Shown: piece after piece, positions 1 to 10,796 of the stretch
How positions within the stretch are numbered: position 1 is the first letter of the stretch
Layout: every line of letters starts with the position of its first letter
NCBI GenBank assembly: GCA_023052935.1
Contig: CM041294.1
Coordinates: forward strand, 151,118,899-151,182,898
Source: Piezodorus guildinii
Lineage: Eukaryota; Arthropoda; Insecta; Hemiptera; Pentatomidae
Length of the DNA: 64,000 bases
Direction: 5' to 3'
Made by a program: the position numbers and the translations under genes
Notes under the pieces: model-generated
Database searches by the model: none
Told to the model about the DNA's origin: nothing
The model's input: the letters and a program-made list of their open reading frames with translations, nothing else

Positions 1-3000
1 TTAAGGGAATTATTATATGCTGTCGTTGCTTGCTCTAACTTATCTTCCTCTTTATCATCTTTGTTTTCTATGTTTATAAGTCTTAAAATTTCTAATAACG
101 AAGAGCTTGCTCGATTAAGCAATCCAAGAGAGTTAGGGTGATTGGGGGTAGTATAATGTAATTCAATATTTAAGTAGTTTAGAAAATCTTTAAACAAGTT
201 ATTGTCGAATTCTCTTCCGTTGTCACATGATATTTTTTGGGGTTTTGGAAAATATGCTAAATATTTTTTCAATACTTTCATGCTTTCTATGGCATTATAA
301 CTCGTTGCGTAATAAGAAAATATTCTTTTGGAAAAAGTATCTACTATTAAATAAATGTAATAATTACTCATGTGTAAGGTATCAATCATTAAATCTGTAA
401 AGGGTTTCTCAGGTGTGGGAGTAATTTTAAATTTTTGTTTTATAGGTCTTCTATCGTATTTGCCTTTTCCACATGTGTCACATTTGTTTATAATTTCTGT
501 GATATGATCTTTCATATTGGGCCAATAAAATTTGGTTTTCAAAACTAAATATGTTTCATTTATACCTCTGTGGCATGTCTTGGCGATATGATAATCAAGG
601 ATAAGTAATTTCTGGTCTTCCGTGTTCTTTACATCTGGCAATAGTTTATAATATCTTTTAATTCTATTTGTGGGAAATTTTTCTCTAATGAGTGATGCAA
701 CTTTATTAAATAATGCATTATACCAATTATTTTCACTTTCTATAGAATCTGATATGGGTGAGCAGTATATGCCGTAAGTTATATTTGGTCTTAAGATTTC
801 TAAAAGTTTTTCTTCTATTTCAAAATCTTTTTCATGATAAGGCCAAGTAAATTCAATTGTTGTTCTTTGCTTATTATTGAATATTGTTTCGCGTTGAATT
901 TTCGCGTGTCCCTTTTTTATTATTATTTGATTTTTCTCAACATTTACTGGTCTAGATTTATCATCAACTATTAAGATTCTGTTATCGGAGGATTCTGTGG
1001 AGTGCTGCGTTGCTAAAGAAGATATATCATCTTGAATTATTTCTTGGTGTTCACCATTATTATTTTCTTCTATGTTTTCATCATTATTAATTCCTTCTAA
1101 GTTTTCATTGTTAGCTTCTTCTTGGGTTTCTTCTATTCCCATTTCTTGTAATAAATCTACGATTTCTTGTGAATAGTTATTAGGAGAATTTTCTGTATGA
1201 AAAATATCAAATTCTGGTTCTTTTAATTTCCTTTCTTCAATAGGGTAACGGGATAAATGGTCGGCGACTTTATTAGCCTTTCCTTCAATGTATTTTATGT
1301 CATATTCGAAATCTTCTAACAATAATTTCCATCTAATTAATCTGGCGTTCTGTGTTTTACACGTTCTTAAATATTCTAAAGGTTTGTGATCTGAATATAT
1401 GAAAAATTTTCTACCGTATAAGTAGGGTCGAAAATGATTGCAAGCCCAAATAATGGCTAAACATTCCTTTTCCGTTGTTGAGTAATTTTGTTCTGCTTTA
1501 TTAAGTGTTCTGGATGCAAAACATACAGGGAGTTCTTTTCCATCTTTCTTCTGTGCTAATACTGCACCAATGGCGAAATTACTTGCGTCAGTTGTTAAGA
1601 AAAAGTCCTGATTGAAATCTGGAATTTGCAAAATGGGGCTACTACATACAAGTTGTTTCAATTTCTCAAAAGCGTTTTCATATAACTCTGGTTTGATTTC
1701 TTTTTGATCTTTTCGAAGACATCTCGTTAATGGGGAAGCTATCTTTGCGTAATTTGGTATCATTTTCCTATAGAAACCAGTTAATCCTAAAAAGCTTTTA
1801 ATTTCTTTTTCATTTTTAGGGAGTTTAAAATCTTTTACTGCTTTTATCTTTTCTGGATTAGGTTCTATGCCGCGTTCGCTGATAATATGTCCGAGGAATA
1901 ACAATTCTTTCTTGCAAAATTCTGTCTTATCGAGCTGAATCTTTAAGTTATGTTTTTCTAACTTTTTAAGAGTTTCTTCTAAATGTTTCCAATGATCTTT
2001 GTAATTTTCAGAAAAAATTATAATATCGTCCATATAGACTAAAACGTTAATAGAATCTGAAAAAATGATATTCATGGCTCTTTGAAACGTTGCTGGGGCA
2101 TTACTGAGTCCAAATGGCATGCGAAGGAATTCAAAGTGGCCTTGATCTGTAGAAAATGCTGTTTTTGGGATAGAACTTTCTTCGACTTTTATTTGATGGA
2201 AGCCTGAGCAAAGGTCCATTGCTGTAAATATCGTCGCTTTTCCTAATTTGCCTAAAAGGTCTTCAATATTAGGAATGGGGAATTTATCCGGGGTTGTTTC
2301 TCGATTTAATTTCCTGTAATCAATCACCATTCGTATTTTTCTTTTTCCTGATGCGTCTGGCTTTTTCGGGACAATCCAAACGGGAGAATTGTAAGGGGAA
2401 TTGCTGGGTCTTATTATTTTGGATTCTAACATCTTTTTAATTTCTTCCTTAATATTTTCTTTGAATTGGTGGGGATATCTGTAATTTTTCGAATATATCG
2501 GGTCTTCGGTTTTTGTTTTAATCTTATGCTCCAATAAATCAGTGGCTGAAAGGGGATCATTTTCAGTCTTAAATACTGATGGATATTTCGATAATAATTT
2601 AATTAAATTTGATTTTTCTTGAGGAGGTATATGGTCGGTTCTGATTAGTTGGGGGATTTGTTTTATTATTTCATGGTTTCCTTTTTTATTAGAATCTGTT
2701 AATTCTACTTCTTCTTTTTGCAAATAGTATAAAGGTAAATATATGGTTTCGTTAACTTTACTGTCGATTATTATATTTTGATCATAGATGCCAGGTTTAA
2801 TTTTAATCTTATCATCTTCATAGTCAATAAAATATAGATTTTTATTTTGTTCTACTTTTATCTGATTTTCGCCTTCTTTCAAAACTAATTTTAAAACTTC
2901 GTCTTCCATAATAAAATCAAACTCTGTATAGCGAGTTTTTATTTTGTTGGTTTCGAAATCGATATTAAATTTCATTTCCCTCATTGTCTCATTTCCTAGT

Positions 3001-3311
3001 AGTATTTCGTAATTGGGACTGAAATTAAATAGATAAAATTTTATTTTTTCGGGGTTTTTAAGAAAATTATTTCTGCAATAAACTGAAATAGATTCCGTGC
3101 CAAGTTCTTCTCCGGTTGCTGTTTTTATTGTAAAATTTTCTTTTTCTCTTTCAACATCTGGTGGTACAATGTCTGGTCTTATATAATTCTTCCAAGATCC
3201 GGTATCAATAAGACATTTACGATTCGCGTGGTCTTTAACATAAGGCAGTTGGCTTTTATTCTCTTCTTTTATGTGTTTTGATTGTCTGGCGGGCCTTTCT
3301 CTAAAAAAGAA
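1..3311 (-). CDS. pol: Pol polyprotein (protease, RT, RNase H, integrase), 3' end missing
   Basis: No stop occurs in this frame from 3311 down to position 1. Domains in order: aspartic protease with LIDTGS near 3200; reverse transcriptase with catalytic YMDD near 2025-2034; RNase H with TTDASNFAIG near 1590, then DHKPLEYL and ADHLSRYP (near 1260); integrase with an HHCC zinc region near 455-600 and catalytic core with CDNGREF near 210-230. The codon where the conserved Glu of the D,D35E triad should sit (SNGxVER in relatives) is AAT, Asn, at 114-116. The frame is -1 relative to gag and begins just upstream of gag's stop, so it would be made by ribosomal frameshifting. In the family the protein copies RNA to DNA and inserts it. 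Nearest relatives by motif are the 17.6/297/gypsy group. Confidence 0.9.
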
Positions 3312-4392
3312 TTATTTGGATCTAATTTTTCTAATTTCTCTCTTAATTCTCTGATTTCTTGGTCTTTCGGGTCTTCTTGCTGAATTTGGAAATTAGGCTG
3401 TTTCGGTTTATTCCCGAATGCGCTAACTGTTCTCATGGATACAGTTGGATTTTCATCTTTCTTATTATTATTATAATTTTGATTCCGGTATCGACCTGAA
3501 CCGTTGAAATACCTTTGTTGTTCTTGACGGGGCCATTGTTGGTAATAATTATTATTATTATTATTCTGCCGGTAGTCTTGTGGAGGTTCTTGTTGTCGAT
3601 ATTGATGCTCTTGTCTTTGATTATGTGGGTTATACGGGTTATTGGGATTTTGCCAATTATTAAATCGTTTGTGATGTTTTTTATCGAACTTTTTCTTATG
3701 GTCGAAGCCTCTTTTGTAATCATGTTCTCCGGGTCTTCTCATATTTCCCGAATTTATGAGGTCATCGAAGAGTAGATGGTTCTCATTCTGAATTAAATTT
3801 CTCAAATCATCTAATGTTCTTAACTTTTCTGCTTTAGTCATAAGATATGTTCTTATGTGAAGGGGCATGTTAGTGTAAAAAAAATAAAGAATACTTTTCT
3901 CTAATGCGCTAATAATTGTTTCTCTATTTGGTGTGTTTTCTATCCGATGTTTAGAAATTATTAAAGTGCGGATCTTATCAATTCTTTGAAGGAAATCAAG
4001 AGGGTGTTCCTTATGATGTATTTTGTTATTAAATAATTCATGCGATAATTGTTCAATTGAGCGGCTGTCTCTGAAGGTTCTTTCGAGATAATTTAGTAAT
4101 TCTTCAACACGACGCACGTTGTATTTATATAATCAGCTTCATCCGTAAGTTTTGCTAAAAGTTTACTTAATAATCTTTGTTCGTTTAGTTCCTTAAACGA
4201 GTTGCCCGGTTTACACACGATTTGGTAAACTTGTCTACAAACTGTCACGAATTTTAACAGATTGTGTGGATTTCCATTAAAATTAGGGATATGATCGTAG
4301 TCTGCCGATTTAATTTGAAAGCTTGCCATATTTGTAGTTAATATTAAATTATTTACTCGCAGGATTAAAGAATTTAAATAATCATCAGACAT
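3269..4392 (-). pseudogene. gag: gag, broken by one frameshift
   Basis: An N-terminal part (4392-4093) starts at an ATG and reads MSDDYLNSLILRVNN. A second frame (4117-3269) continues with helical sequence (RRVEELLNYLERTF) and a C-terminal tail very rich in Asn, Gln, Arg and Lys, as in nucleic-acid-binding ends of Gag. The two frames join near 4115-4120 if one base has been lost, so this is read as a single-base deletion in one gene. I see no CCHC zinc knuckle, which is common in the gypsy group. Gag forms the particle that packages the element RNA. The stop at 3269-3271 lies downstream of the T TTT TTA slip site, giving the usual gag/pol overlap. A programmed shift at 4117 is unlikely because no slippery run is present there. 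Confidence 0.8.
3302..3308 (-). promoter_or_regulatory. -1 ribosomal frameshift site, gag to pol
   Basis: Minus strand reads T TTT TTA with the spacing in gag's zero frame. This is a canonical X XXY YYZ heptamer, and shifting -1 here enters the long pol frame directly. I saw no strong stem or pseudoknot in the next 40 bases, so the stimulator is unclear. Confidence 0.75.
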
Positions 4393-4735
4393 AAAATTAC
4401 AATAGTAAAGGAAATTAACTTACAAAAATTGAGTACGCTGTCAAAATAATCTTCGACGGGGTGTGAAGATCTGTCCTTGAGCTGGATACCTGACGACAGT
4501 GAAGTCCGGCCAAGGTTGAGTGCAGATAAGAGACTTTGCCTGCGTTGCGAGATGCTCGGGGTGAGTGAACTCGTCCAGAATCTGAAGATCTCGAAGTTGG
4601 TAGTCCTCGGTAGGTAAGCCAAAATCTTGAGTCTTCACAGGTGAGGAATCCTAGGCGGTAGTCCTAATTCTGGATTTGCGGAAAAAGTTCGGATCTGCGG
4701 AAACTCGGTTCTTAAAACTGCGATAAAAATATGCA
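4393..4735 (-). other. Untranslated leader of the gypsy-type element
   Basis: Sequence between the primer site and the gag start. Short overlapping open frames here have no family resemblance; I treat the stretch as the RNA leader and likely packaging region. Confidence 0.5.
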
Positions 4736-4753
4736 GTCCCTGTTTGGGCGCCA
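4736..4753 (-). promoter_or_regulatory. Primer-binding site for tRNA-Lys
   Basis: Minus strand TGGCGCCCAAACAGGGAC lies directly next to the LTR end. It differs at one base from the well-known tRNA-Lys(UUU) primer site of retroelements, where minus-strand DNA synthesis starts. Confidence 0.85.
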
Positions 4754-5154
4754 ATTTTGGTGTTCGTGCTCGTTATTGAAAAAAAAAATATTTTATTTAT
4801 TCAAAAGTTACAAAATATCGATAATAACACTTTAAAAGACAATAATGACAATCTTGATAATAACAATATGGCTATACTAGATCTGACATAGATTACGTAC
4901 CGTAATTACTGCGAGGACTTGAAGAGAGTGTGTTCCCTGGGAGAAGGGACAGGGTATATAAAGGTTAATAGGACTGCTGAATAAGATTCAAGGAATATGG
5001 TGTGATCTGCAGGTGCACTATGGCCTCATGGTGGCGTGACTTTGTTATGTTATTTAATCTAAATCTTTTGTTTCAACAAAACTAAATCGATTTTTTATGT
5101 AATTCTTCTTGGCATTGGAGTTCTCCATACAGCCAGGACCAGCACATCATTACT
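4754..5154 (-). repeat. 5' LTR of the gypsy-type element
   Basis: About 400 bp, beginning AGTAATGATG and ending at the primer site with CAAAAT. A TATATA box lies near 4955 and an AATAAA signal near 4796-4805 on the element strand. The outer edge is fixed by the switch to HINE-A repeat sequence at 5155. The partner LTR is outside the window, so LTR identity (age) cannot be judged. Confidence 0.75.
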
Positions 5155-5433
5155 AAGTGCCTCTACTGGTAAGCTCATTTAGATGAAAAATGTTTTGTAA
5201 CGTCTCGGGCGTTTAGTTGTCTTAAATATGAAATTACAGTTTCATAGGACTTACCGTTTCCGCCCGGGAGTTACAACACAGACACACTCACACACACAGA
5301 CCTTTTTGCGGGACTTGGTTATTTGGACTCAGGGGACCCTAAAACGTGTATTTCCGTTGAAAACTGGAATTCGAAAATTTTCACGATCGCAATACTTCCC
5401 CTTACTATATATAGTATGTGAAAGTAAAATGCA
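5155..5433 (+). repeat. HINE-A copy 1, 3' part
   Basis: Carries the typical 3' half: TTGTCTTAAATATGAAATT, a short (CA)n run, TTTTTGCGGGACTTGG, CCGTTGAAAACTGG, and the end motif TTACTATATATAGTA followed by GTGAAAGTAAA. The 5' part is cut off by the gypsy-type insertion. Confidence 0.8.
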
Positions 5434-5451
5434 AATGTCGTCAGATTTATA

Positions 5452-5634
5452 AGGATTGGAAAGCTTCGTTGGGCTGGCCATGTTGCTCTAATGAATAATG
5501 AAGAATTAGAATGCGAAGACTTCGGTGGGGCAGAGGATGCGTGGCCCATCTTACGAGTAAGACACTGGAAGGCAGTGGTGAAAAACCGAGAATACTGCCG
5601 TTTGATAGTACGGGAGGCCTTTACTCATTACTGA
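5452..5634 (+). pseudogene. LINE ORF2 C-terminal remnant (RTE-like)
   Basis: Sixty codons without a stop include LRWAGHVA and a later HWKAVVKNREYCRLIVREAF, followed by THY and a stop. RLRWAGHV...NR..WR...EA.TH is the typical end of RTE/BovB-type reverse transcriptase ORFs. There is no start codon; it is the tail of a 5'-truncated copy placed right after a HINE-A end. Confidence 0.6.
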
Positions 5635-5659
5635 GTTGTAGAGCCGGAGGAAGAAGAAG

Positions 5660-6379
5660 TTCTGACGAAAGAAGCCATGCTAGAGCATAGTTCGGTTAGT
5701 TTCCCAACAGAATCTTATGATAATAAGATACCAAGCTCCTGATAATAATAGAAACATCCGCCTGAACACGGGCGCATTCTTTAGAAATTGCTTCGATAGA
5801 AAAAAGTGGTAGAAAAACCGGGACCTCTGTGGGATACTGACCACTACTTCTCTATTCAAGGGTTGTGCAAGGTCGATTCGCTTTTTGCTCAACTTTTTTT
5901 TTTCTCGATTTCTTTTTCCCGGCGCTGCAACCCCTCGCGAGGATGCGGAAGGAGGGAGGGACCGGTCGGAGGGGGCCTCTTTGTCAACTACACCCGCTCG
6001 CTCTTGTTTCAATAACGAACTTTTAAGGAAAGCCTCGAGCACTTGAAGGGCCACTCGTCAACTTTTTTTCAAAGAGACTTCAACGGCAGAGCCCTCTATA
6101 GGGCGCGAGATAGCATCTCGTCCGAGCCAACTAGTCCCTGCAACCATTCGGAATACCCTTTTCGGTTCATCGATATCCCCCAACAGGTGTTTGCGGATCC
6201 ACAAGGCTCAAGTCTCCATTTAAAAACGTAAACAAGAGATGGTTCGGGTGGCGGTCAAAATTATAACAAAATTAGTGGCAGAACTATATTTACTTTCACT
6301 TAAATATATATGAAGAATAACGATGGGATGGAAAAAATACTGGCTCCTAAAAGAAGTAATGAAGGGAAACTTTAGTTTA
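5660..6379. other. Unassigned, GC-richer stretch
   Basis: A moderately GC-rich segment (about 5830-6230) without convincing coding sequence; short open frames here are of random length and composition. The GGTGGCGGTCA at 6248 recurs in the P palindrome at 43.7 kb, so a repeat may start here. Confidence 0.3.
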
Positions 6380-7097
6380 TAAGAAAGTAATGTTTGAAAG
6401 CTGCGTTCTCCCTTCAATTACATATGGATGTCAAACATAGGCATTGACAAAGAAAGAGGAATCCAGGTTAAGCGTATGGCAAAACTCTATCCTAAGAAGC
6501 ATTTTGCACTACAGGAAGAGAGATAAAATCAAAAGCCTTATTATGCGTAAGGAATCTGGGTTAGGCGACATCAAAGAAATAATAAGGAAAATTAAATGGA
6601 AATAGGCAGGATTCAAGATGGAAGATGGTCGCTGAGTGTCACTGAATGGATTCCTTACAACTTGAAGAGAAGAAGGGGTAGACAATGTAGACGATGGAGA
6701 GATACCCTGAAGCTAGCTGTAGGAATTAATTGGATGCGAACAGCGAGAGATAAGGATAGATGGAAGAACCTTTGGAAAAAAATGGACAACTCCACTTCCC
6801 AATAGGTTTGGTCACCGGGGAAGTTAGACAATCACCTCCGTAAGGAGAGGCCTGTAGGGATAACATATTGTAAATATCTTAAGCAACTAAGGAACATTAA
6901 TTATATAGTTTTGTTTTGTTTTTCAAGTAACAAGTATATGCATTATTATTATTTTTCACATAGCATTATATTTTTTTTTTTTCAATTATATGAGAACTTT
7001 TTATTAGATTATATTAGAAATTATTTTAGAACTAAAAGTAAATATTATAATTTTTAAATGTTATCCTTGCAATAAAGGCTTTATTCATTCATTCATT
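6380..7097 (+). mobile_element. RTE/BovB-type LINE, 5'-truncated 3' end
   Basis: Broken coding sequence reads SVLPSITYGCQ-type residues, then RLSVWQNSILRSI, then (6596-6805) DGRWSLSVTEWIPYNLKRRRG, RQCRRWRDT and WMRTARDKDRWKNL. This is the RTE C-terminus in the expected order, with stops and frame changes in between. The 3' UTR ends with AATAAAGGCTTTATT, a small self-complementary run, then (CATT)n at about 7079-7097. It abuts a minus-strand HINE-A copy. Confidence 0.75.
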
Positions 7098-7109
7098 CAA
7101 ATATATATG

Positions 7110-8530
7110 AAATATATAGTAACAGAGAGTATTTTCGAATTCGAGTTTTCACCGGAAATACACGTTTTAGGGTCCCGCGAAAAGGTCTGTGTGCGTGTCC
7201 GTTTGTGGTAAGTCTACCGCGAAAACGAAAAGTCATATGAAACTGAAATTTCATATGAAAGACATCTATCTATACGCCCGAGATGTTACAGCAACTTTAT
7301 ACCATGCTTTTGCACCTTTTTACGACCTTCTCAAAAATGGTCCTAACGATTTTGATTAAAATCGCTAAGTCTATATACCATTAAGTGTGCATTAATATCT
7401 GTAAGTTTAATTCTGATTTAAATAGTCTGACATGGGTTAAATATCGATATTTTAAATTTTTCTTCTTCTAAAGCACCTTTAATATTGTAGCTTCGAAAAA
7501 AATAACCATATTATATTATTAGCATTTATAACAAGGGGCTAAATATTAAAGTTGAACGAATTTGCTATCCAACTAAAGGAGAAAAGAGAATTTTTTTTAA
7601 TTTTTTTGTTTATTTATTGGAATTTACAATTGTATAATGAAATACAACAAGTAAATTTGAATATAATATAAAAAGGCATGAAACACATGTAGAGAAGCTT
7701 CCCAATAGAAGCACTCTAAAAATATCCTAAACTAGAAGATCTCGGAGCCATCTTGTTTTCAGACGCTTCGGAGGATTGTCAGGTATTGAAGAGGAAGAAA
7801 GGATTGAAACAAGAGGATCAGGGTGAGGATGGATTTTGTCATGAAAGGAATGGTATCTAGATCGGGCCAAATCATAATACGGAACATTAAGGTCTTTATG
7901 GATAAGTTTGTTCGTGACAAAGTAAGGAGCATTGAGGATTTTACGAAGGATTTTAGATTGTAGGGATTGGATACGGGAAGTATTCGATGGTTTAGTAGAG
8001 CCCCAAAGCTCTACTCCGTAAGTCCATATCGACCTTATGATAGTCATGTAGATGAGTCTTTTGTAGTTAAGTGGAAGATTAGAACGTTTGTCTAGTAAGT
8101 GTTGAAGTAATCGAAAACGTCGTGCAGTATCTTGTCGTTTCAGTCTTGTTTGAGGGTAAAAAAAAATGTTAATGTAGTTTTAGGTTTTTTAAACATAAGA
8201 ACAGTAAGTAACATAGATGTATAATATACGGTTGTAAAGCTAAAGATTTTGGTAAACATATTATCTTATATACAAGGTTGTATGATGTAATGTCAAGTAA
8301 CGAAAAGGGCTTAATCTTGACTGCCATAACAACTGATCATTATACATAACAATTAAATATTTTTATATTATTTAACTTATATCATATGGTTCTGACGAAA
8401 CTGAACACAATTTTAATTTAAATCAACTTGAAATTTTTTAAAACTTCAAGTTTACTTAATAGTTCTTAAAATTATTTTAACTGCCGAATTAAGTGAAAGT
8501 TGTATGTTGAGCTCATCGGATTTTTGAACT
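7110..8530 (-). repeat. HINE-A copy 2, split by a LINE
   Basis: The 3' half (7110-7600) and 5' half (8160-8530) match other copies; the 5' end reads AAGTGAAAGTTGTATGTTG near 8495. A Jockey-like LINE sits between the halves, so the LINE is younger. Confidence 0.75.
7602..8160 (-). mobile_element. Jockey-like LINE (J), 5'-truncated
   Basis: Minus frame 8047-7727 encodes the end of a Jockey ORF2: TIIRSIWTYGVELWGSTKPS, then IQSLQSKILRKILNAPYFV, HKDLNVP, YHSFHDKIHPHPDPLVSIL and a stop soon after RLKTRW. Upstream to 8160 the LDKR / LKRQ region is still readable. The 3' UTR contains the J hairpin near 7695-7712 (imperfect here) and a poly(T) run near 7590. Same subfamily as the copies at 40.1, 49.9 and 52.0 kb. 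Confidence 0.8.
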
Positions 8531-8830
8531 AATGTTTCGATTTTTTGAACTCCTGTTCCTTGACGGTAGCAGAATCGTGAGGATATTTTCACGCATTCGA
8601 TGCGATATTTTGATTCATGTAATCTCACAATGTCAAATGATTATGATAAAAAAAATGCTTAACATCCGTCATAATAAAAAAAATGAGTTTGGTAGTAGTT
8701 AAAAATACTAAGCAAGAACTAAGAAAAGATATTTATCTTTTTTTTTTTTCTTTTTTTTTTTTTAATTTACTAATTTCCTGTTTGTCGCATTTTCTTTAAA
8801 ACATAACTCCTGCCCCCAGGTCTTTTACGA
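8530..8830. other. AT-rich spacer
   Basis: Low-complexity AT sequence with a long T run at about 8738-8762. Nothing else recognised. Confidence 0.4.
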
Positions 8831-8839
8831 TAATATTCC

Positions 8840-9452
8840 AATACCAGTTTCAGACACAGTACGTTATTTAGGACTTTACCTTGACAAACGACTAACATGG
8901 GCATACCACCTCAAACGAAAAAGAAAAGAACTAAATCAACGATATGGAACGTTCAAAATTATCATTGACAAACAAATTAACTATTTATAAAGTACTGATA
9001 AAACCCATTTGGACTTATGGCATTGAGCTATGAGGAACAGCAAAAAAGTCAAACATCAAAATTATTCAACCATTTCAATCAAAACTACTTAGGAAAATCG
9101 TAAATGCCCCTTTTTACGTATCTAACGAGACACTACATACTGACCTAGACATTCCATTCGTCATTGCAACTGCCACTGATCGCTACAATAAATTTCATGA
9201 CAGACTGACCCTAAATTCAAACCCGCTGACTCAAAACCTATCAACTGCCACAAACCCATATAATTCGCCCAGAAGACTAACGAGGCGCTGGCCAAGAGAC
9301 CTGAAATACTGAAAGTTATTAGTTTGTTTTTAATCTATCTTATGCAGTTTGTTACATCTTTTGTTAGCATATTTGCTTATTGCATAAGCAGATAGCAAAT
9401 ACAATTGTAATGCCAAAACTTCTATGAATAAATAAATAAATAAAATAAAAAA
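8840..9452 (+). mobile_element. Jockey-like LINE remnant
   Basis: Plus strand reads through IPVSDTVRYLGLYLDKRLTW, then KLTIYKVLIKPIWTYGIEL, QSKLLRKIVNAPFYVSN and RRLTRRWPRDL, with stops and small indels. Downstream is a 3' UTR ending in (AATA)n near 9427-9450. A decayed member of a J subfamily distinct from the 7.6-kb one, close to that at 30.4 kb. Confidence 0.75.
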
Positions 9453-9569
9453 AACCTAATGCCATTATGCTTATGACATAAATGAGTAGACAAAAACAGT
9501 GGATTGGATCAAATTCATTAACATAAAAAATTAAAGTATAGATGAAACACTTATGGTTTTGCTTTACAT

Positions 9570-9662
9570 ATAACACTCACAGATATGTTTTTGCGGGACT
9601 TGTTCATTTTGGGCTCAAGAGACCCGTATTTATTTCCGTTTTGAAAACCGGTATTAAAAAAT
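9570..9662 (+). repeat. HINE-A fragment
   Basis: TTTTTGCGGGACTTG, GGGCTCAAGAGACCC and TTTCCGTTTTGAAAAC match the 3' part of HINE-A in order. Heavily decayed. Confidence 0.5.
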
Positions 9663-10796
9663 ATATTCTTTCTTTATTTTTAATATTGCTTTATTTAGAA
9701 ATAATACAACTTGCCACTATCTTGGGCAATGAGTATTAGAGCTAAAAGAAATAATTCATTCCACATGTAAGAGTAAAAAAAAAAAAAAAAGAAGTAAACC
9801 TAAGTAATAAATGTAAAGAAAAGGAAAAAACAAATAGATAAATACAAAATAAATAAAATAAAATAATAGTAATGATGGCCACATTCATAGCTGTATGTAA
9901 TATTTACATACTGCCCCTGAGAACTCCGAACCAAACTCATACACCCAGAAGTGGATGTCGAGGCATTATGCAGGAAGATCCCAGCGCATCGCATTCAGTC
10001 ACGTCACCAGTCTCCAGAATAATTTTTTTTCTTCTTCTACTTATATTACTCACTATATTTCTCCATTTTAATGGCCGATCTTACTTAAATGAAGTGTTTC
10101 CATACAACTTCTCCTTTCGTTCTATTCAATTTTAGCACGCTCATGCCGGATTCGAATCGGCGAGGTGTGACTTCGAGGTCCTTAGGCTATAATGCCTCCA
10201 TCTTCCTGTCGCCTAAATAATTGCTGCTAACCCGTGTCCAATCCGAACATGAGTTACTACAGTTTAATTCTGCAGACCCCACTCTGATGGCCGACTCGGA
10301 CGTAAATCTCACACTCGCGCCGCCATTAAATAAATACCTCTGACGGGCGGGTGAGATCGGAATGCCGCTCCTGCAAAAGGAAGCAGACTTACATCCTCCG
10401 AGTGACGTACTCTTCTCGGAACCCGCGGCTTAATCCCTTCGCAGATTAAGGAAATGCGGGTTGAAAAAAGAACACGCTGGCGCCTCACTGTTGCCAGCTG
10501 TTAGTTCTCTTGCAATTTTTTTATTTTTGTTTTTTACATATTTATTTTTCGTTTAAGAGTGATTCAAGAAGGGTTCGAGGAAGCTATAGGTGAGTCAGTT
10601 GGGCCAATATCGAAGACAGATAGCGAGCGAAGCTATCTCGAGGACTGAATACATAAGCAGGCTCTACAGAGCTGGCGCCTACTGTGAAAGTACACTCCTT
10701 CTCTTGTCTTATCTACGTCAGGGCATCTGCCGCTCATTCTCACTGCTCTTTAACTACTTATATACATATGTATTACATACATACATATGTATATAG
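9663..10796. other. Unassigned stretch with a GC-rich core
   Basis: AT-rich to 9890, then a segment of mixed composition (9890-10480) with CpGs. The minus strand near 10140-10165 has a box-B-like GATTCGAATCC, which could be the remnant of a tRNA-derived SINE, but no tRNA fold is convincing. No coding sequence recognised. Confidence 0.3.

Larger units (their letters stand above)
1..5154 (-). mobile_element. Ty3/gypsy LTR retrotransposon, cut by left window edge
   Basis: Seen: reading leftward on the minus strand, a 5' LTR (about 4754-5154), a primer-binding site, an untranslated leader, gag, and pol running off position 1. The LTR starts AGT and ends AAT, and the primer site matches tRNA-Lys; both fit the gypsy/errantivirus group of insect Ty3 elements. 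The flank right of 5154 is the 3' part of a HINE-A copy, so the element landed in that older repeat. Any env gene and the 3' LTR would lie outside the window. Pol is open over more than 1,100 codons, so the copy is fairly young, but gag has a frameshift and the integrase lacks its third acidic residue, so it is probably dead. Confidence 0.9.

Noticed and set aside
3433..3775. Open frames of Ile-rich residues inside gag on both strands
   Set aside because: Produced by Asn-codon runs of gag read in other frames.
4374..4638. Two overlapping minus-strand open frames in the gypsy-type leader
   Set aside because: They lie between primer site and gag, overlap each other, and show no family resemblance.
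10135..10220. Minus-strand tRNA-like B box GATTCGAATCC
   Set aside because: Acceptor, D and anticodon stems do not pair convincingly; possibly a SINE scar but unproven.
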